From NCBI GenBank assembly GCA_035523875.1, contig DATKPY010000012.1, forward strand, positions 13,380-77,379: a stretch of DNA of 64,000 bases. Direction: 5' to 3'. The stretch comes from JASHUC01 sp035523875 (GTDB lineage Bacteria; Pseudomonadota; Gammaproteobacteria; Steroidobacterales; Steroidobacteraceae). The position numbers and the translations under genes are program-made. Below the pieces are notes generated by a model, which saw only the letters and a program-made list of their open reading frames with translations, was not told where the DNA came from and searched no databases. This document shows, piece after piece, positions 16,640-26,412 of the stretch; within the stretch, counting starts at the first letter, position 1, and each line of letters begins with the position of its first letter.

Positions 16640-18277
16640 ATGAACGTTCGCCAAGGCTCGTTTGCGGGTGCGCTGCCGGCTGCAGTGCCCGTCCTCATCG
16701 TTGCGCTGCTCGCTAGCGGGGCGGGCGGCGTGGCGCGCGCGGGGAATTCCCTCGAGCTCATCAAGCTCGATCGGGGCATCGTGCAGGGCGAGCGCGAGCG
16801 CGGCGTGATCGCCTTCAGGGGCATCCGCTTCGCGGCGCCCGCCGTGGGAGCGCTGCGCTGGCGAGCGCCGCAGCCCGTTGCCGCCTGGCCCGGGATCGAG
16901 CGCGCCGCGCGCTACGGCGCGGATTGCATGCAGGTTCCCTTCCCCGGAGATGCGGCGCCGCTCCGGGTCGCGCCTGCCGAGGACTGTCTCTACCTCAACA
17001 TCTGGCGACCGGCGCATCGCGCCGCGCACGGCTATCCGGTGATGGTGTGGATCTACGGCGGCGGGTTCGTCAACGGCGGCACCTCGCCGGCGGAGTACGA
17101 CGGCAGCGCGTTCGCACGCGACGGCGTCGTGCTCGTGAGCTTCAACTATCGACTGGGCAACTTCGGTTTCTTCGCGCATCCGGCCTTGAGCGCCGAGAGC
17201 CGCGGCGCACCGCTCGGCAATTACGCCTTCATGGATCAGATCGCGGCGCTGCGCTGGGTGCAGCGCCACATCGGCGAGTTCGGCGGCGATCCCGCGAACG
17301 TCACGATCTTCGGGGAGTCCGCCGGAGGCATGTCCGTGCACGTGCTGCTCACGACGCCGCTCGCGCAGGGGCTGTATGCGAAGGCGATCGTGGAATCCGG
17401 CGGCGGCCGTCCGGGCGTTCTCGGCATGCGCGCACTCGCGGGCGGCCCGCGCTCGGCCGAGTCGCGGGGGCTTGCGCTCGCGCAGCGCTTCGGCATCGCG
17501 GGGGAGGGCGCCGCCGCACTCGCGCAGCTGCGGGCGATCCCGGCCGAGGAGCTCCTGAGCGGACTCAACATGGCGACCGCCGGGCGCGATCCGACCTACG
17601 TCGGCGGACCGATCCTCGACGGCGAGCTCGTGCTCGGTGCGCCCACCGAGCTCTACGCGCTCGGCAAGGGCGCACGCGTCCCGGTGATGATCGGGGCGAA
17701 CAGCATGGACATCGGCTTCGTCCCCGCCAAGACGCTCGATGAGCTCTACGCGACGTTCGGTCCCGATGCCGCGCGAGCGCGCGAGCTCTATGCGGCCGGT
17801 CCGAGCGAGGACTTGCGACTCGTTGCCGCGCGCGTCGGGGGCGATCAAGCGATGGTGGAGCCCGCGCGCGCGATCGCGCGGCTGCTCGCCGATCGGGGGC
17901 AGCCGGTGTACGAGTATCGCTTCTCGTATGTGGCGAGCTCCCTGCGCGCAACCCTCTCCGGCGCGCCGCACGCAAGCGAAATCCCCTACGTGTTCGACAC
18001 GGTGGCAGCCCATTACGGCAAGGCGCTCACGAGCGCCGATCGCGCGGCGGCACGCGCGATCCACCGCTACTGGGTTGCCTTCGCCCGCAGCGGCACACCG
18101 CAGGTGGCGGGGCTGCCCCCCTGGCCTCGCTACGAGCGCGCGAGCGATGAGCTCATGAACTTCACCGAGCGCGGCCCGCTCGCCGGCCCCGATCCCTGGA
18201 AGGCGCGCCTCGACTTGGCCGAGCGCGCGAACGAGCGCAAGGCCCGCGACGCCGAGCCGCCGGGGCAGGCGCGCTGA
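16640..18277 (+). CDS. carboxylesterase type B, secreted
   Basis: 545-residue alpha/beta-hydrolase. A signal peptide (VPVLIVALLASGAGGVARA) is followed by the type-B core: EDCLYLNIW, oxyanion loop YGGGFVNGG, and nucleophile Ser near residue 226 in GESAGG. The catalytic His is probably that of the GAPHASEIPYVF segment. It hydrolyses carboxylic esters in the periplasm or outside. ATG 16640 has a GGGAGGGGGG site just upstream; in-frame codons before it lie upstream of that site. Its stop overlaps the GH3 start (TGATG), so de-esterification and deglycosylation of plant glycosides are probably coordinated. Confidence 0.88.
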   Translation: MNVRQGSFAGALPAAVPVLIVALLASGAGGVARAGNSLELIKLDRGIVQGERERGVIAFRGIRFAAPAVGALRWRAPQPVAAWPGIERAARYGADCMQVPFPGDAAPLRVAPAEDCLYLNIWRPAHRAAHGYPVMVWIYGGGFVNGGTSPAEYDGSAFARDGVVLVSFNYRLGNFGFFAHPALSAESRGAPLGNYAFMDQIAALRWVQRHIGEFGGDPANVTIFGESAGGMSVHVLLTTPLAQGLYAKAIVESGGGRPGVLGMRALAGGPRSAESRGLALAQRFGIAGEGAAALAQLRAIPAEELLSGLNMATAGRDPTYVGGPILDGELVLGAPTELYALGKGARVPVMIGANSMDIGFVPAKTLDELYATFGPDAARARELYAAGPSEDLRLVAARVGGDQAMVEPARAIARLLADRGQPVYEYRFSYVASSLRATLSGAPHASEIPYVFDTVAAHYGKALTSADRAAARAIHRYWVAFARSGTPQVAGLPPWPRYERASDELMNFTERGPLAGPDPWKARLDLAERANERKARDAEPPGQAR

Positions 18278-20886
18278 TGGGCCGCGCACGCAGGCGAGGC
18301 GCGTCGCGGACCGTCGCCGCCGCTCTCATCGCGAGCGCTCTGGCGCTGTCGGGCCTCGCCAGCACCCCCCGCGCGCGCGCCGCGGATGCGAGCCGCCCGA
18401 TCTACCTGAACCCGCACGCGCCTCTCGAGGCGCGCGTCGCGGATCTGCTCGCGCGCCTGACGCCTGCGGAGAAGATCTCGCTCATGGCCGGCGGCAGCGC
18501 ATTCGCGACGCAGCCGATCCCGCGACTCGGGATCCCCGCGCTGCACTTCTCCGATGGGCCGAACGGCGTGCGCTCGAACAGCGGTGTCCCGGCGACGGTG
18601 TTTCCGACCGGCTCGGCGCTCGCGGCCACGTGGAATCCGCGCCTGATCGAGGAAGTCGGACGGGCGATCGGACGCGAAGCGCGCGCCATGGGCGTCGCGG
18701 TGATGCTCGGGCCGAACGTCAACATCGAGCGCGAGCCGCTCGCGGGACGCAACTTCGAGAGCTACTCCGAGGACCCGTTCCTCGCGGGCACGATCGGCGC
18801 GGCGATGGTGCGCGGCATTCAAAGCGAGGGCGTCGGCACCTCCGTCAAGCACTTCGTCGGCAATGAGCAGGAGCTCGAGCGCATGCGCTCGAGCTCCGAC
18901 ATCGATGAGCGAACCTTGCGCGAGATCTACCTGCTGCCCTTCGAGATGATCGTGAAGGAGGCGCATCCGTGGACGGTGATGGCCTCCTACAATCGGCTGA
19001 ACGGCACCTACATGAGCGAGAACCGGCGCCTGCTGCACGATGTGCTCGAGGGCGAATGGGGCTTCGACGGTGTGGTGATGTCCGACTGGGGCGCGGTGCA
19101 CTCGACGGTGGCGGCGGCGAGCTCCGGGCTCGACCTCGAGATGCCCGGGCCCGCCAATTACTTCGGCGCTCGGCTCGAGTCGGCGGTCGAGGACTGGCAG
19201 GTGAGCGATGCGGCGATCGAGGATGCGGCGCGGCGCATGGTCCGACTCATCATCCGCTGCGGTGCGCTCGATGGACGGCCTGCCCCGCGCGGGGAGCTGC
19301 GCTCGGCGCGCAATCGTGCCGCGGCGCTCGCCGCCGCGCGCGAGGCGATCACGCTCCTCAAGAACGACGGCGGGCTGCTGCCGCTCGACCGGGCCCACAT
19401 CCGCACGCTCGCGGTGATCGGACCGAACGCCGATGTGCCGCTCTACGAGGGCGGCGGCAGCGCGCACGTGATCGCCGCGACCGGGGAGACGCCACTCACG
19501 AGCCTCAGGCGGCTCGCAGGCCCGGCGGTAAGGGTTCTGTACGCGAAGGGCGCCGACAACGACGCCGTGCCACCGCCCGCGGATGCGCGGCTGCTCACGC
19601 CCACCGCGGCGCGTGCGGGGCGTGGCCTGGCGTTCCGCTTTTTCGCGAACGCCACCTTCGGCGGCCCTCCGGTGCGCAGCGGCGTCGCCCAAGATTTCAA
19701 CCAGACGCTGCTCGCCGCGGAGCTCGGCCGGATGTCGGGACGCTGGGACGGTGACCTGTGGCCGCCGATTGACGGTGAATACGAGTTCAGCTTGAGTCAG
19801 ATCGGCACCGCTCGGCTCTACCTCGACGGCCGAGAGATCATCGGACCCGATGTGGGCACGACGCTGCCGGCCCAGTTCGATTTCGGCGCGAACGTGCATC
19901 TCGCGAAGCTCCGGCTCACCGCGGGCAGCCGCCACACGATCCGCATCGACTACGTGAGCGGGCCGGGCACGTTCCATTATCTGCATCTCGGGCTACGCGT
20001 TCCGCCCGGCACCATTGCCGATGCCGTGCGTGCAGCGCGCGCTGCGGATGCGGCGATCGTCTTCGTCGGCTCCTCGCGCTCGAGCGAGACCGAGGGACGC
20101 GATCGAGCCGACATGGCGCTCGCGGGCCGTCAGGACGAGCTCGTCGAGGCGGTGCTCGCCGCCAATCCGCACACCATCGTCGTGCTTCAGAACGGCGCGC
20201 CGTACGCGCTTCCGTGGGCGGCGGGCGTGCCCGCGATCGTCGAGGGCTTTCTCGCCGGCGAGGAAGGCCCGGATGCGCTGGCGCAGATTCTCTTCGGCGA
20301 GGTCGACCCTTCCGGGAAGCTCCCGTTCACCTTTCCGGTGCGCCTCAGAGACAATCCCGCCTATCTCTACTACGGCGGCGGGCGCGATGCGAACTACGGC
20401 GAGGGCGTGTTCGTCGGGTATCGCTATTACGACAAGCGCGGGATCGCACCGCTCTTCCCATTTGGCCACGGCCTCTCCTACACCACGTTTCGCTACGCGA
20501 ACCTGCGTGTGCCGGCGAGCGTGGCGCTCGGTCAGCCTCTCGAGGTCTCAATCGACGTGACGAACAGCGGCCGCCGCGCCGGCGAGGAGACCGTCGAGCT
20601 CTACGTGGGCGACGCGGCGACGATGGAGGTCGTGCGTCCGATCAAGGAGCTCAAGGGCTTCGCGAAGGTGCGGCTCACACCGGGTGAGACCCGCACGGTG
20701 AGCTTCACGCTCACGCCGCGGGATCTCTCCTACTACGACGTGCATCGCGGTGGCTGGACCAGCACCCCGGGGACGCATCGCATCCTCATCGGCAGCTCCT
20801 CGCGCGACATCCGTGCGCAGCAGGATTTTGCGCTGGCGCAGGCAGCGGATGATGCAGCGGCCGGCGCGCCCGATCCGCCACGCTGA
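18277..20886 (+). CDS. GH3 beta-glucosidase with PA14 insert, secreted
   Basis: 869-residue exo-acting glycosidase. A signal peptide (residues 1-36) precedes the GH3 N-terminal barrel. The catalytic nucleophile Asp, near residue 270, lies in VVMSDWGAVHST, and KHFVGNEQE marks the substrate pocket. A PA14-like domain (about 430-590, DGEYEFSLSQIGTARLYLDG) interrupts the second GH3 domain, which resumes with VFVGSSRSSETEG. A fibronectin-III-like domain closes the protein. This arrangement is typical of BglX/DesR-like beta-glucosidases, which release glucose from plant or antibiotic glycosides. It overlaps the esterase by 1 nt. Confidence 0.92.
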   Translation: MGRARRRGASRTVAAALIASALALSGLASTPRARAADASRPIYLNPHAPLEARVADLLARLTPAEKISLMAGGSAFATQPIPRLGIPALHFSDGPNGVRSNSGVPATVFPTGSALAATWNPRLIEEVGRAIGREARAMGVAVMLGPNVNIEREPLAGRNFESYSEDPFLAGTIGAAMVRGIQSEGVGTSVKHFVGNEQELERMRSSSDIDERTLREIYLLPFEMIVKEAHPWTVMASYNRLNGTYMSENRRLLHDVLEGEWGFDGVVMSDWGAVHSTVAAASSGLDLEMPGPANYFGARLESAVEDWQVSDAAIEDAARRMVRLIIRCGALDGRPAPRGELRSARNRAAALAAAREAITLLKNDGGLLPLDRAHIRTLAVIGPNADVPLYEGGGSAHVIAATGETPLTSLRRLAGPAVRVLYAKGADNDAVPPPADARLLTPTAARAGRGLAFRFFANATFGGPPVRSGVAQDFNQTLLAAELGRMSGRWDGDLWPPIDGEYEFSLSQIGTARLYLDGREIIGPDVGTTLPAQFDFGANVHLAKLRLTAGSRHTIRIDYVSGPGTFHYLHLGLRVPPGTIADAVRAARAADAAIVFVGSSRSSETEGRDRADMALAGRQDELVEAVLAANPHTIVVLQNGAPYALPWAAGVPAIVEGFLAGEEGPDALAQILFGEVDPSGKLPFTFPVRLRDNPAYLYYGGGRDANYGEGVFVGYRYYDKRGIAPLFPFGHGLSYTTFRYANLRVPASVALGQPLEVSIDVTNSGRRAGEETVELYVGDAATMEVVRPIKELKGFAKVRLTPGETRTVSFTLTPRDLSYYDVHRGGWTSTPGTHRILIGSSSRDIRAQQDFALAQAADDAAAGAPDPPR

Positions 20887-20915
20887 GCCGCGCCCGCAAC
20901 GCGCCCGAGCGGGCT

Positions 20916-21968
20916 TCACCGCTCAGGGGAGCGCAGCCGGCGCGCGCGGACCGGGGCCGTGCTCTCGCGCACGATGAGCCGCGTCGGCAGCACTGGCTCG
21001 TGGGCGACGCTGCGCCCCTTGAGCTGCTCGATGAGCGCGAGCGCCGCGCGCCGGCCGAGCTCCTCGCGGGGAATGTGCACCGTGGTGAGCGGGGGATTGG
21101 AGTACTCCGCCATCGCTTGATTGTCGAAACCGACGACGGATACGTCCCGGGGAACGGCGAGCCCCGCGCGGTTGAGCGCCAGGATCGCGCCAAACGCCAT
21201 CTCGTCATTCCCGCACAGCACGGCGGTCGGCGGGTCGCGCAGCGTCAGCAGCGCCTCCATCGCGACGAGCCCCGAACGCAAGCCGAAGTCCCCCGGGTGC
21301 ACGAGCTCCGGGGGTGCTGCGAGGCCCGCGGACTCGAGTGTGCTGCGGTAGCCGCCTAAGCGCTGTGCGCTGCTCGGCGCGCGCCGGCTCCCGGCGATGT
21401 GCGCGATGCGACGGTGGCCGAGGTCGATCAGGTGCCGGGTCGCCGCGGCAGCGCCGCTGCGATGGTCCGTGCGGATCACCGGGACCGCATGGTGGGGCAC
21501 TCGCTCGAGCACGGCGATGAGCGGCGGGAGTGGCCGCTTGCCACTCGCGTAGGCGGAGGGCACGAGACCGGTGAGCAGAATGATTCCGTCGGCGCGGCCG
21601 CTCACGACCTGGTCGAAGCATGCCTCCTCGCGCTCCGCGTCGCCGCGGCTGCTGCCGAGGAGAAGCGCGAAATCCGCCTCGCGTGCGACATCCTCGGCGC
21701 CCGCGTAGATCTCGAGAAAGAACGGGCTCAGCGTGGGCACGATGAACAGCAGCGCCCGCGTCTCGCCGCGGCGCAGTCCGCGCGCGAGCAGATTCGGGCG
21801 GTAGCCGAGCCGCTCGGCCGTGGCGATCACCCGATCGCGCGTGTCCCGTCGCAACAGCTCCGGGCGCGTGAGCGCGCGCGAGACCGTGGCGACCGAGATG
21901 CCGAGCTCTCGCGCGACGTCGCGGATCGTGGTCTGCGCGTGCGGGGGGCGGGCAGCGCGGCGCTTCAC
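20916..21968 (-). CDS. LacI-family transcriptional regulator
   Basis: 350 residues. The N-terminal helix-turn-helix (TTIRDVARELGISVATVSRA, about residues 13-32) and hinge helix (NLLARGLRRGET) are classic LacI/GalR, followed by a periplasmic-binding-protein-like sensor domain (DGIILLTG, GNDEMAFGA, VPRDVSVVGFDNQ). It probably binds a sugar or glycoside effector. It converges with the esterase-GH3 operon 29 nt away, and a matching operator lies at 16524-16537. An autoregulatory site was not found. Confidence 0.9.
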   Translation of the reverse strand: MKRRAARPPHAQTTIRDVARELGISVATVSRALTRPELLRRDTRDRVIATAERLGYRPNLLARGLRRGETRALLFIVPTLSPFFLEIYAGAEDVAREADFALLLGSSRGDAEREEACFDQVVSGRADGIILLTGLVPSAYASGKRPLPPLIAVLERVPHHAVPVIRTDHRSGAAAATRHLIDLGHRRIAHIAGSRRAPSSAQRLGGYRSTLESAGLAAPPELVHPGDFGLRSGLVAMEALLTLRDPPTAVLCGNDEMAFGAILALNRAGLAVPRDVSVVGFDNQAMAEYSNPPLTTVHIPREELGRRAALALIEQLKGRSVAHEPVLPTRLIVRESTAPVRARRLRSPER

Positions 21969-22023
21969 AATGCGCGGAGGCTGAGGCGCGGTCCGCTCAG
22001 TGGGAAACGGCAGTCGCGAGGAT

Positions 22024-22039
22024 GCGGAATGCGTTCCGC
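22024..22039. repeat. 6-bp stem / 4-nt loop inverted repeat
   Basis: GCGGAA and TTCCGC flank TGCG between the VOC gene stop and the LacI start, both on the minus strand. It could be a weak terminator hairpin for the VOC gene, though no T-run follows. Confidence 0.3.
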
Positions 22040-22064
22040 CGCGAGCGCGCGCTGACCGGCAGCC

Positions 22065-23018
22065 CTAGACCTCGAACGGATCGTTCAGACGGCGCACGAG
22101 CTCGTCCTTCTGCTCGGAGAACTGCGGCGAGACGATGAGCTCGCGCCCGAGCTTGTCGGCCGGCTCATCGACGGTGAAGCCGATCGTATGCGCCGCTTCG
22201 AACAGGGCCCCGGAGGGGCTGCGGACATAAACCGACTGGAAGTAGCCGCGGTGCTTGCGGTCGGAGCAGTCGGTGAAGCCAAGGCCTTCGAGCTCGGCCT
22301 TCACGCGATCCTGCACGTCGAGGTTCGGGACGTTGAAGGCGCAGTGATGCACCATGCCCTCGCCGTAGGACCAGTTTCCGGGGCCCTTCTCGGGCTCGAT
22401 CAGCATGTCGACCATGCGAGCCGGTCCACCCTGGTCGACCTCGTAGCGGACGAAGGCGCCGTCCTTGTCCGCCTGCCGATAATTCCAGCCTTCCTGCAGG
22501 AAGTAGTCCATGTCGCCGAGCTCGCGCAGACTCACGGTCCAACTGTGGAACCCGCGGATGGCATACTGCTCGGGTACGTAGGGCGACTTGAACGGCTTGC
22601 GCGTGTCGCGGTCGTCCTCGACGAGCTCGAAGTTGATGGTGCAGGCCGGATGCTGCAGGCGCAGGATTTGCTGGCCGAAGCGCTCGTAGCGCTTGAGGAT
22701 CGGCACGCCGTGGCGGGTGAGCTGCTCCTGCCAGAACTCGAGCGACCCGGACGGAACCGTGTAGCTCACGAGCGCGATCTGCCCCGTGCCCGCGCGGGCC
22801 ATGCGCCCCGAGCGCCGCCAGGGGAAGACGGTCGTGAGATTCCCCGGCGTGCCCTGCGCGTCGGAGAAATAGAGGTGATAGAAGGGCTCGGCGCCATCGT
22901 AAAGGAGTGTGCGCTTCACGAGATTCATGCCGAGCGTCTTGACGAAGAAGTCCACATCCGCCTGCGCGGTCGAGGTGCACAGGGTGATGTGGTGGAGGCC
23001 CTGGATTCGGTCTGACAT
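22065..23018 (-). CDS. ring-cleaving dioxygenase, PcpA-like VOC family
   Basis: 317-residue two-domain vicinal-oxygen-chelate protein. Iron ligands are predicted as His10 (GLHHIT), His225 (GMVHHCAF) and Glu274 (GALFEAAH). Spacing and flanking sequence match PcpA, which cleaves hydroquinones, and the wider MhqO-type group linked to quinone detoxification. The HxHxE-like iron site supports an extradiol-type enzyme; the physiological substrate is unknown. A good promoter (23056-23084) and GGAG precede the start. It stands alone, divergent from the MscS gene. Confidence 0.85.
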   Translation of the reverse strand: MSDRIQGLHHITLCTSTAQADVDFFVKTLGMNLVKRTLLYDGAEPFYHLYFSDAQGTPGNLTTVFPWRRSGRMARAGTGQIALVSYTVPSGSLEFWQEQLTRHGVPILKRYERFGQQILRLQHPACTINFELVEDDRDTRKPFKSPYVPEQYAIRGFHSWTVSLRELGDMDYFLQEGWNYRQADKDGAFVRYEVDQGGPARMVDMLIEPEKGPGNWSYGEGMVHHCAFNVPNLDVQDRVKAELEGLGFTDCSDRKHRGYFQSVYVRSPSGALFEAAHTIGFTVDEPADKLGRELIVSPQFSEQKDELVRRLNDPFEV

Positions 23019-23055
23019 GGCGGTTCTCCGCGGCAGTAGAAGGTTGGTACCGCTC

Positions 23056-23084
23056 GGTATAGTGGGGGCTGCCGGCGCTCACAA
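23056..23084 (-). promoter_or_regulatory. putative sigma70 promoter of VOC dioxygenase
   Basis: On the minus strand TTGTGA (23084-23079) and TATACC (23061-23056) are separated by exactly 17 nt. The ATG at 23018 would follow a leader of about 30 nt. Confidence 0.5.
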
Positions 23085-23184
23085 TAGGAGCGGCCGCTTG
23101 AGCTGTCAACGCGCCGGCGAAGCTTGCCACGGAACGCACCGCGAAGCCGCGCCGGCCGCGCGCGCGCCGGGGTGAGGAGGCTGA

Positions 23185-25182
23185 TTGCTGCGCCTTAAAA
23201 GCATCGTTTCCACCGCCTGCGCGTGGCTCATCGTGCTCTGGGTTCCCGCGAGCGTGCCGGCCGGCCAGGCGAGCACCGCGCCGGGCCCCACTGCGAGTGC
23301 GGCGGCGCTCCCGGCCCCGCCGCTCAGGGCCGATCAGGTGCTCGTCTATCTGCGCCGCACGCTCGACTGGTACGGCGAAAGCGAGGCCGTGGCCCAGATC
23401 CCGCAGCTCTCGGCTGACGTGGTCGTGCAGGACCGGGTGCACGACGCCGCGCTCGATGCCGTGCGCAAGGCCTTCGAGTTCGCTCGCGCAGCCGCCGAGT
23501 TCCTGCGCTCGAGCGCGCCCGGGGCCAAGTCCTCGAGCGGCGCGGGCGTGCCGCAGACGGCCCTCGGTGAGGCGAGCGCGCGCCTCGCCCAACGCATCGC
23601 GGCGCTCGAGGGGCAGCTCGCCCAACTCGATGCGAAGCTCGCGCGTGCCGCCGCGCACACGCGCGCCGCGCTCGCGGCGCAGCGTGCCGATGTGAGTGCG
23701 GCACTCGATTTCGAGCGTGAGGCGCAGTCGACCGTCGAGAGCCTCGAGCGCTTCCAGAGCTCGGAGATGGCCGAGCAGGCGAGTGGCGCGCGGGATCTGT
23801 CCGCGCAGATCGACGAGCTCGAGCGATCGGTGCCCGAAGCCTCCGAGGAGGATGCGGCGAGGGCGGGCTCCCCGCCACCGGCGAGCACCGCGCTCCCCGC
23901 ACGCGCGCGGGCGGCGAGCGTCGTGCCGGCGAGCACCGCCGCGACCGGCGCGGCGAGCAGCTTTCGCCCTGAGTCGGCCGGCATCGTCGCGCTCGTGAGC
24001 GAGTCGTTCTCGCTGATGAGCGCCGAGCGGCAGCTGCGCCAGGCGATCCGCGCCACCGATGCACTGAGCGATCAGGCAGAGCGGCTCCGAACGCCTCTGA
24101 TCGATCAGCTTCGCGCCCTGGTCGGATCGAGCCTCACGCAGTTCGGCACCTCGGGCGCGGCCGGCATGACCACGCTCGCGGCGGCGCGCACGCAGCTCGA
24201 GAAGGCGACGGCGCGCTTCAAGCACCTCGCTGCGCTGCTCGTGCCGTTGCGTGAGGAGGAGTTCCTGCTCACCGATGCGCGCAGCGCGTTGAGCGGATGG
24301 CGCGTCGCGCTCGACGGACGACTGGCGACGGTCGAGCGGTATCTGCTCGCGCAGGCAGGCGTTCTGCTCGCGCTCATCGCAACGGTGCTGGTGGTCTCGG
24401 AGGTGTGGCGCCGGGCGGTGTTCCGCTACCTGCACGATGCGCGGCGACGCAACCAGTTTCAGACCCTGCGGCGCGTGGTGATCGGAGCGGCGCTCGTCGT
24501 CGTCGTCCTCTTCACGCTCGTCTCGGAGGTCGGCTCGCTCGCGACCTACGCCGGGTTCGTGACGGCAGGCCTCGCGGTCGCGCTGCAAAACGTCATCCTC
24601 TCGGTCGTTGCCTATTTCTTTCTCATCGGACGCTACGGAGTGCGCGTCGGTGACCGCATCACCTTGGCCGGCGTCACGGGGCGCGTCGCCGACATCGGGC
24701 TCGTGCGCATCTACATCATGGAGCTCGGCGGAGCGGATCTGCACTCCACCGGCCGCATGGTCGTGCTCTCGAATTCAGTCATCTTCCAGCCACAGGCGCT
24801 GTATAAGCAGATTCCGGGAGCGGACTATCTCTGGCACACCGTCTCGCTCACACTCGGGGCGAGCGTCGATGTGCAAGCGGCGCGCACGCGGCTGAAGAGC
24901 ACGGCCGACGCCGTCTACGAGCAGTACCGGCCCGCAATCGAGCAGCAGCATGCCTCCGTACAGCGGCTGCTCGGGTTCGAGACCGCGGTCCCGGTGCCCG
25001 AGGTGCGGGTACGCTTCGCGCAGGCCGGCATGCAATTCGACGTACGCTACCCCGTGCAGGCCGAGCACGCGGCGACGTTCGATCATCGCATGCTGCGGGC
25101 GCTGCGCGACGCTCTCGATGAGGAGCCGAAGCTCGCACTCGTCGAATCGGGCGAGCCGGCGCTGAAGACCGTAGAGGCGTAG
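23185..25182 (+). CDS. MscS-family mechanosensitive channel with long periplasmic N-terminus
   Basis: 665 residues. A signal-like segment (WLIVLWVPASVPAGQA) is followed by about 350 residues of Ala/Glu/Arg-rich, largely helical and probably coiled-coil periplasmic sequence. Two membrane spans (about 388-410 and 435-455) lead into the MscS pore helix, AGLAVALQNVILSVVAYFF. The beta-domain follows, with VGDRITLAGVTGRVADIGLVRI. The architecture is like the larger MscK/YbdG-type channels. A TTG start is chosen because AGGAGG stands 4 nt upstream. It is divergent from the VOC gene and followed 31 nt later by the alcohol dehydrogenase. Confidence 0.86.
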   Translation: MLRLKSIVSTACAWLIVLWVPASVPAGQASTAPGPTASAAALPAPPLRADQVLVYLRRTLDWYGESEAVAQIPQLSADVVVQDRVHDAALDAVRKAFEFARAAAEFLRSSAPGAKSSSGAGVPQTALGEASARLAQRIAALEGQLAQLDAKLARAAAHTRAALAAQRADVSAALDFEREAQSTVESLERFQSSEMAEQASGARDLSAQIDELERSVPEASEEDAARAGSPPPASTALPARARAASVVPASTAATGAASSFRPESAGIVALVSESFSLMSAERQLRQAIRATDALSDQAERLRTPLIDQLRALVGSSLTQFGTSGAAGMTTLAAARTQLEKATARFKHLAALLVPLREEEFLLTDARSALSGWRVALDGRLATVERYLLAQAGVLLALIATVLVVSEVWRRAVFRYLHDARRRNQFQTLRRVVIGAALVVVVLFTLVSEVGSLATYAGFVTAGLAVALQNVILSVVAYFFLIGRYGVRVGDRITLAGVTGRVADIGLVRIYIMELGGADLHSTGRMVVLSNSVIFQPQALYKQIPGADYLWHTVSLTLGASVDVQAARTRLKSTADAVYEQYRPAIEQQHASVQRLLGFETAVPVPEVRVRFAQAGMQFDVRYPVQAEHAATFDHRMLRALRDALDEEPKLALVESGEPALKTVEA

Positions 25183-25213
25183 CGCGCACGGGTGCGCTCG
25201 AAGGAGCAGGTCG

Positions 25214-26314
25214 GTGCGGATCGAAGCAGCCGTTTCACGCGAGGGGACGCAATACCCGGAGATCATCCCCCTCGAGATCGAGCCGCCGCGGCACGGGGAG
25301 GTGCTCGTGCGGATCGTGGCGAGCGGCATCTGCCACACCGATCTCGGTGCCCACAGCGGCCGCGGCATGGCGGTGCCGAAGCCGATCGTCCTCGGGCACG
25401 AGGGTGCCGGGGTGATCGAGCGGGTGGGCGAGGGGGTCACCCATCTCGCACCGGGGGACCACGTCGTACTGAGCGGCTCCTCGTGCGGCGTGTGCTTGAG
25501 CTGCCGGCGCAATCTTCCGAGCTACTGCGACGAGATGCTGCCGAGAAACTTCGGCGGCCTGCGCAGCGACCGCACGAGCGCGCTCACGGCCGGGAGCGAG
25601 CGCATCTACGGGCACTTCTTCGGGCAGTCCTCGTTCGCGGAATACGCGATCGCAACCGAGCGCTCGGCGGTGAAGGTGCCGAATGACGTGCCGCTCGCGC
25701 TCCTCGCACCGCTCGGGTGCGCAGTCATCACGGGCGCTGGCTCGATCCTCAATTCCCTCAAGGTGAGGCCGGGCGAGACCCTCGCGATCTTCGGCACCGG
25801 GGGTGTGGGGCTCTCCGCGGTGATGGCCGCGCGGCTCGCCGGCGCGGCGCGGATCATCGCCGTCGACGTGAACCCCGAGCGCCTCGCGCTCGCACTCGAG
25901 CTGGGTGCGACCGACACCCTCGATGCGCGCAGCGGCGATTCGGCGCGCGCCATCCGCGATCTGACCGGGCGCGGCGTCGACTTCAGCTTCAATACGACGC
26001 TCGCGCCGGAGGTGTTCACGCAGGCGCTCGACTGCCTGGCGATGTGCGGCACCGCCGGCTTCGTGACCGCGCCGCGCGGCGAGTGGCGGCCGGCGATGCT
26101 CGCAATGCTCGCGGGCGGGCGCAGGCTCAAGGGAATTCTCGGCGGTGATGCCGCACCTCAACTCGCGATTCCGATGCTCATCGAGTATTTTCGCCAGGGC
26201 CGCCTGCCTTTCGACCGGCTGATCCGCCGCTATCCGTTCCGACATATCGCGGCGGCGTTTCGCGACATGGAACACGGCGCCGCCATCAAGCCGGTTCTAG
26301 AAATGCATGCGTGA
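25214..26314 (+). CDS. zinc-dependent alcohol dehydrogenase (aryl-alcohol type)
   Basis: 366-residue medium-chain dehydrogenase. Catalytic zinc ligands Cys40 (SGICHTD), His62/Glu63 (GHEGAG) and a Cys near residue 174 are present, with structural zinc ligands Cys91, Cys94, Cys97 and Cys105. The Rossmann motif GTGGVG starts near residue 193, and the following Asp (VDVNPER) indicates NAD preference. Sequence style matches class III/benzyl-alcohol dehydrogenases. A GTG start with AAGGAG 8 nt upstream. Its stop overlaps an alternative GTG for the next gene. Confidence 0.88.
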   Translation: MRIEAAVSREGTQYPEIIPLEIEPPRHGEVLVRIVASGICHTDLGAHSGRGMAVPKPIVLGHEGAGVIERVGEGVTHLAPGDHVVLSGSSCGVCLSCRRNLPSYCDEMLPRNFGGLRSDRTSALTAGSERIYGHFFGQSSFAEYAIATERSAVKVPNDVPLALLAPLGCAVITGAGSILNSLKVRPGETLAIFGTGGVGLSAVMAARLAGAARIIAVDVNPERLALALELGATDTLDARSGDSARAIRDLTGRGVDFSFNTTLAPEVFTQALDCLAMCGTAGFVTAPRGEWRPAMLAMLAGGRRLKGILGGDAAPQLAIPMLIEYFRQGRLPFDRLIRRYPFRHIAAAFRDMEHGAAIKPVLEMHA

Positions 26315-26412
26315 GTCCGGCCGGACCACGGTGGGCATTAAGTCAAAAAGGCGGGATCGATGCGGCCGCTCGGCGGCGTCACGGCATCGGGGAGCGGCGG
26401 AGCGGCGAACGG

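Noticed and set aside
22165..24744. 859-codon minus-strand open frame
   Set aside because: Antisense to the MscS gene and out of frame with the VOC gene; composition is Arg/Glu/His-rich as expected from a GC-rich shadow frame.
26315..26326. 12-bp palindrome GTCCGGCCGGAC after the alcohol dehydrogenase
   Set aside because: Stem would be only 4 bp with a usable loop and no T-run; such GC palindromes are common by chance here.
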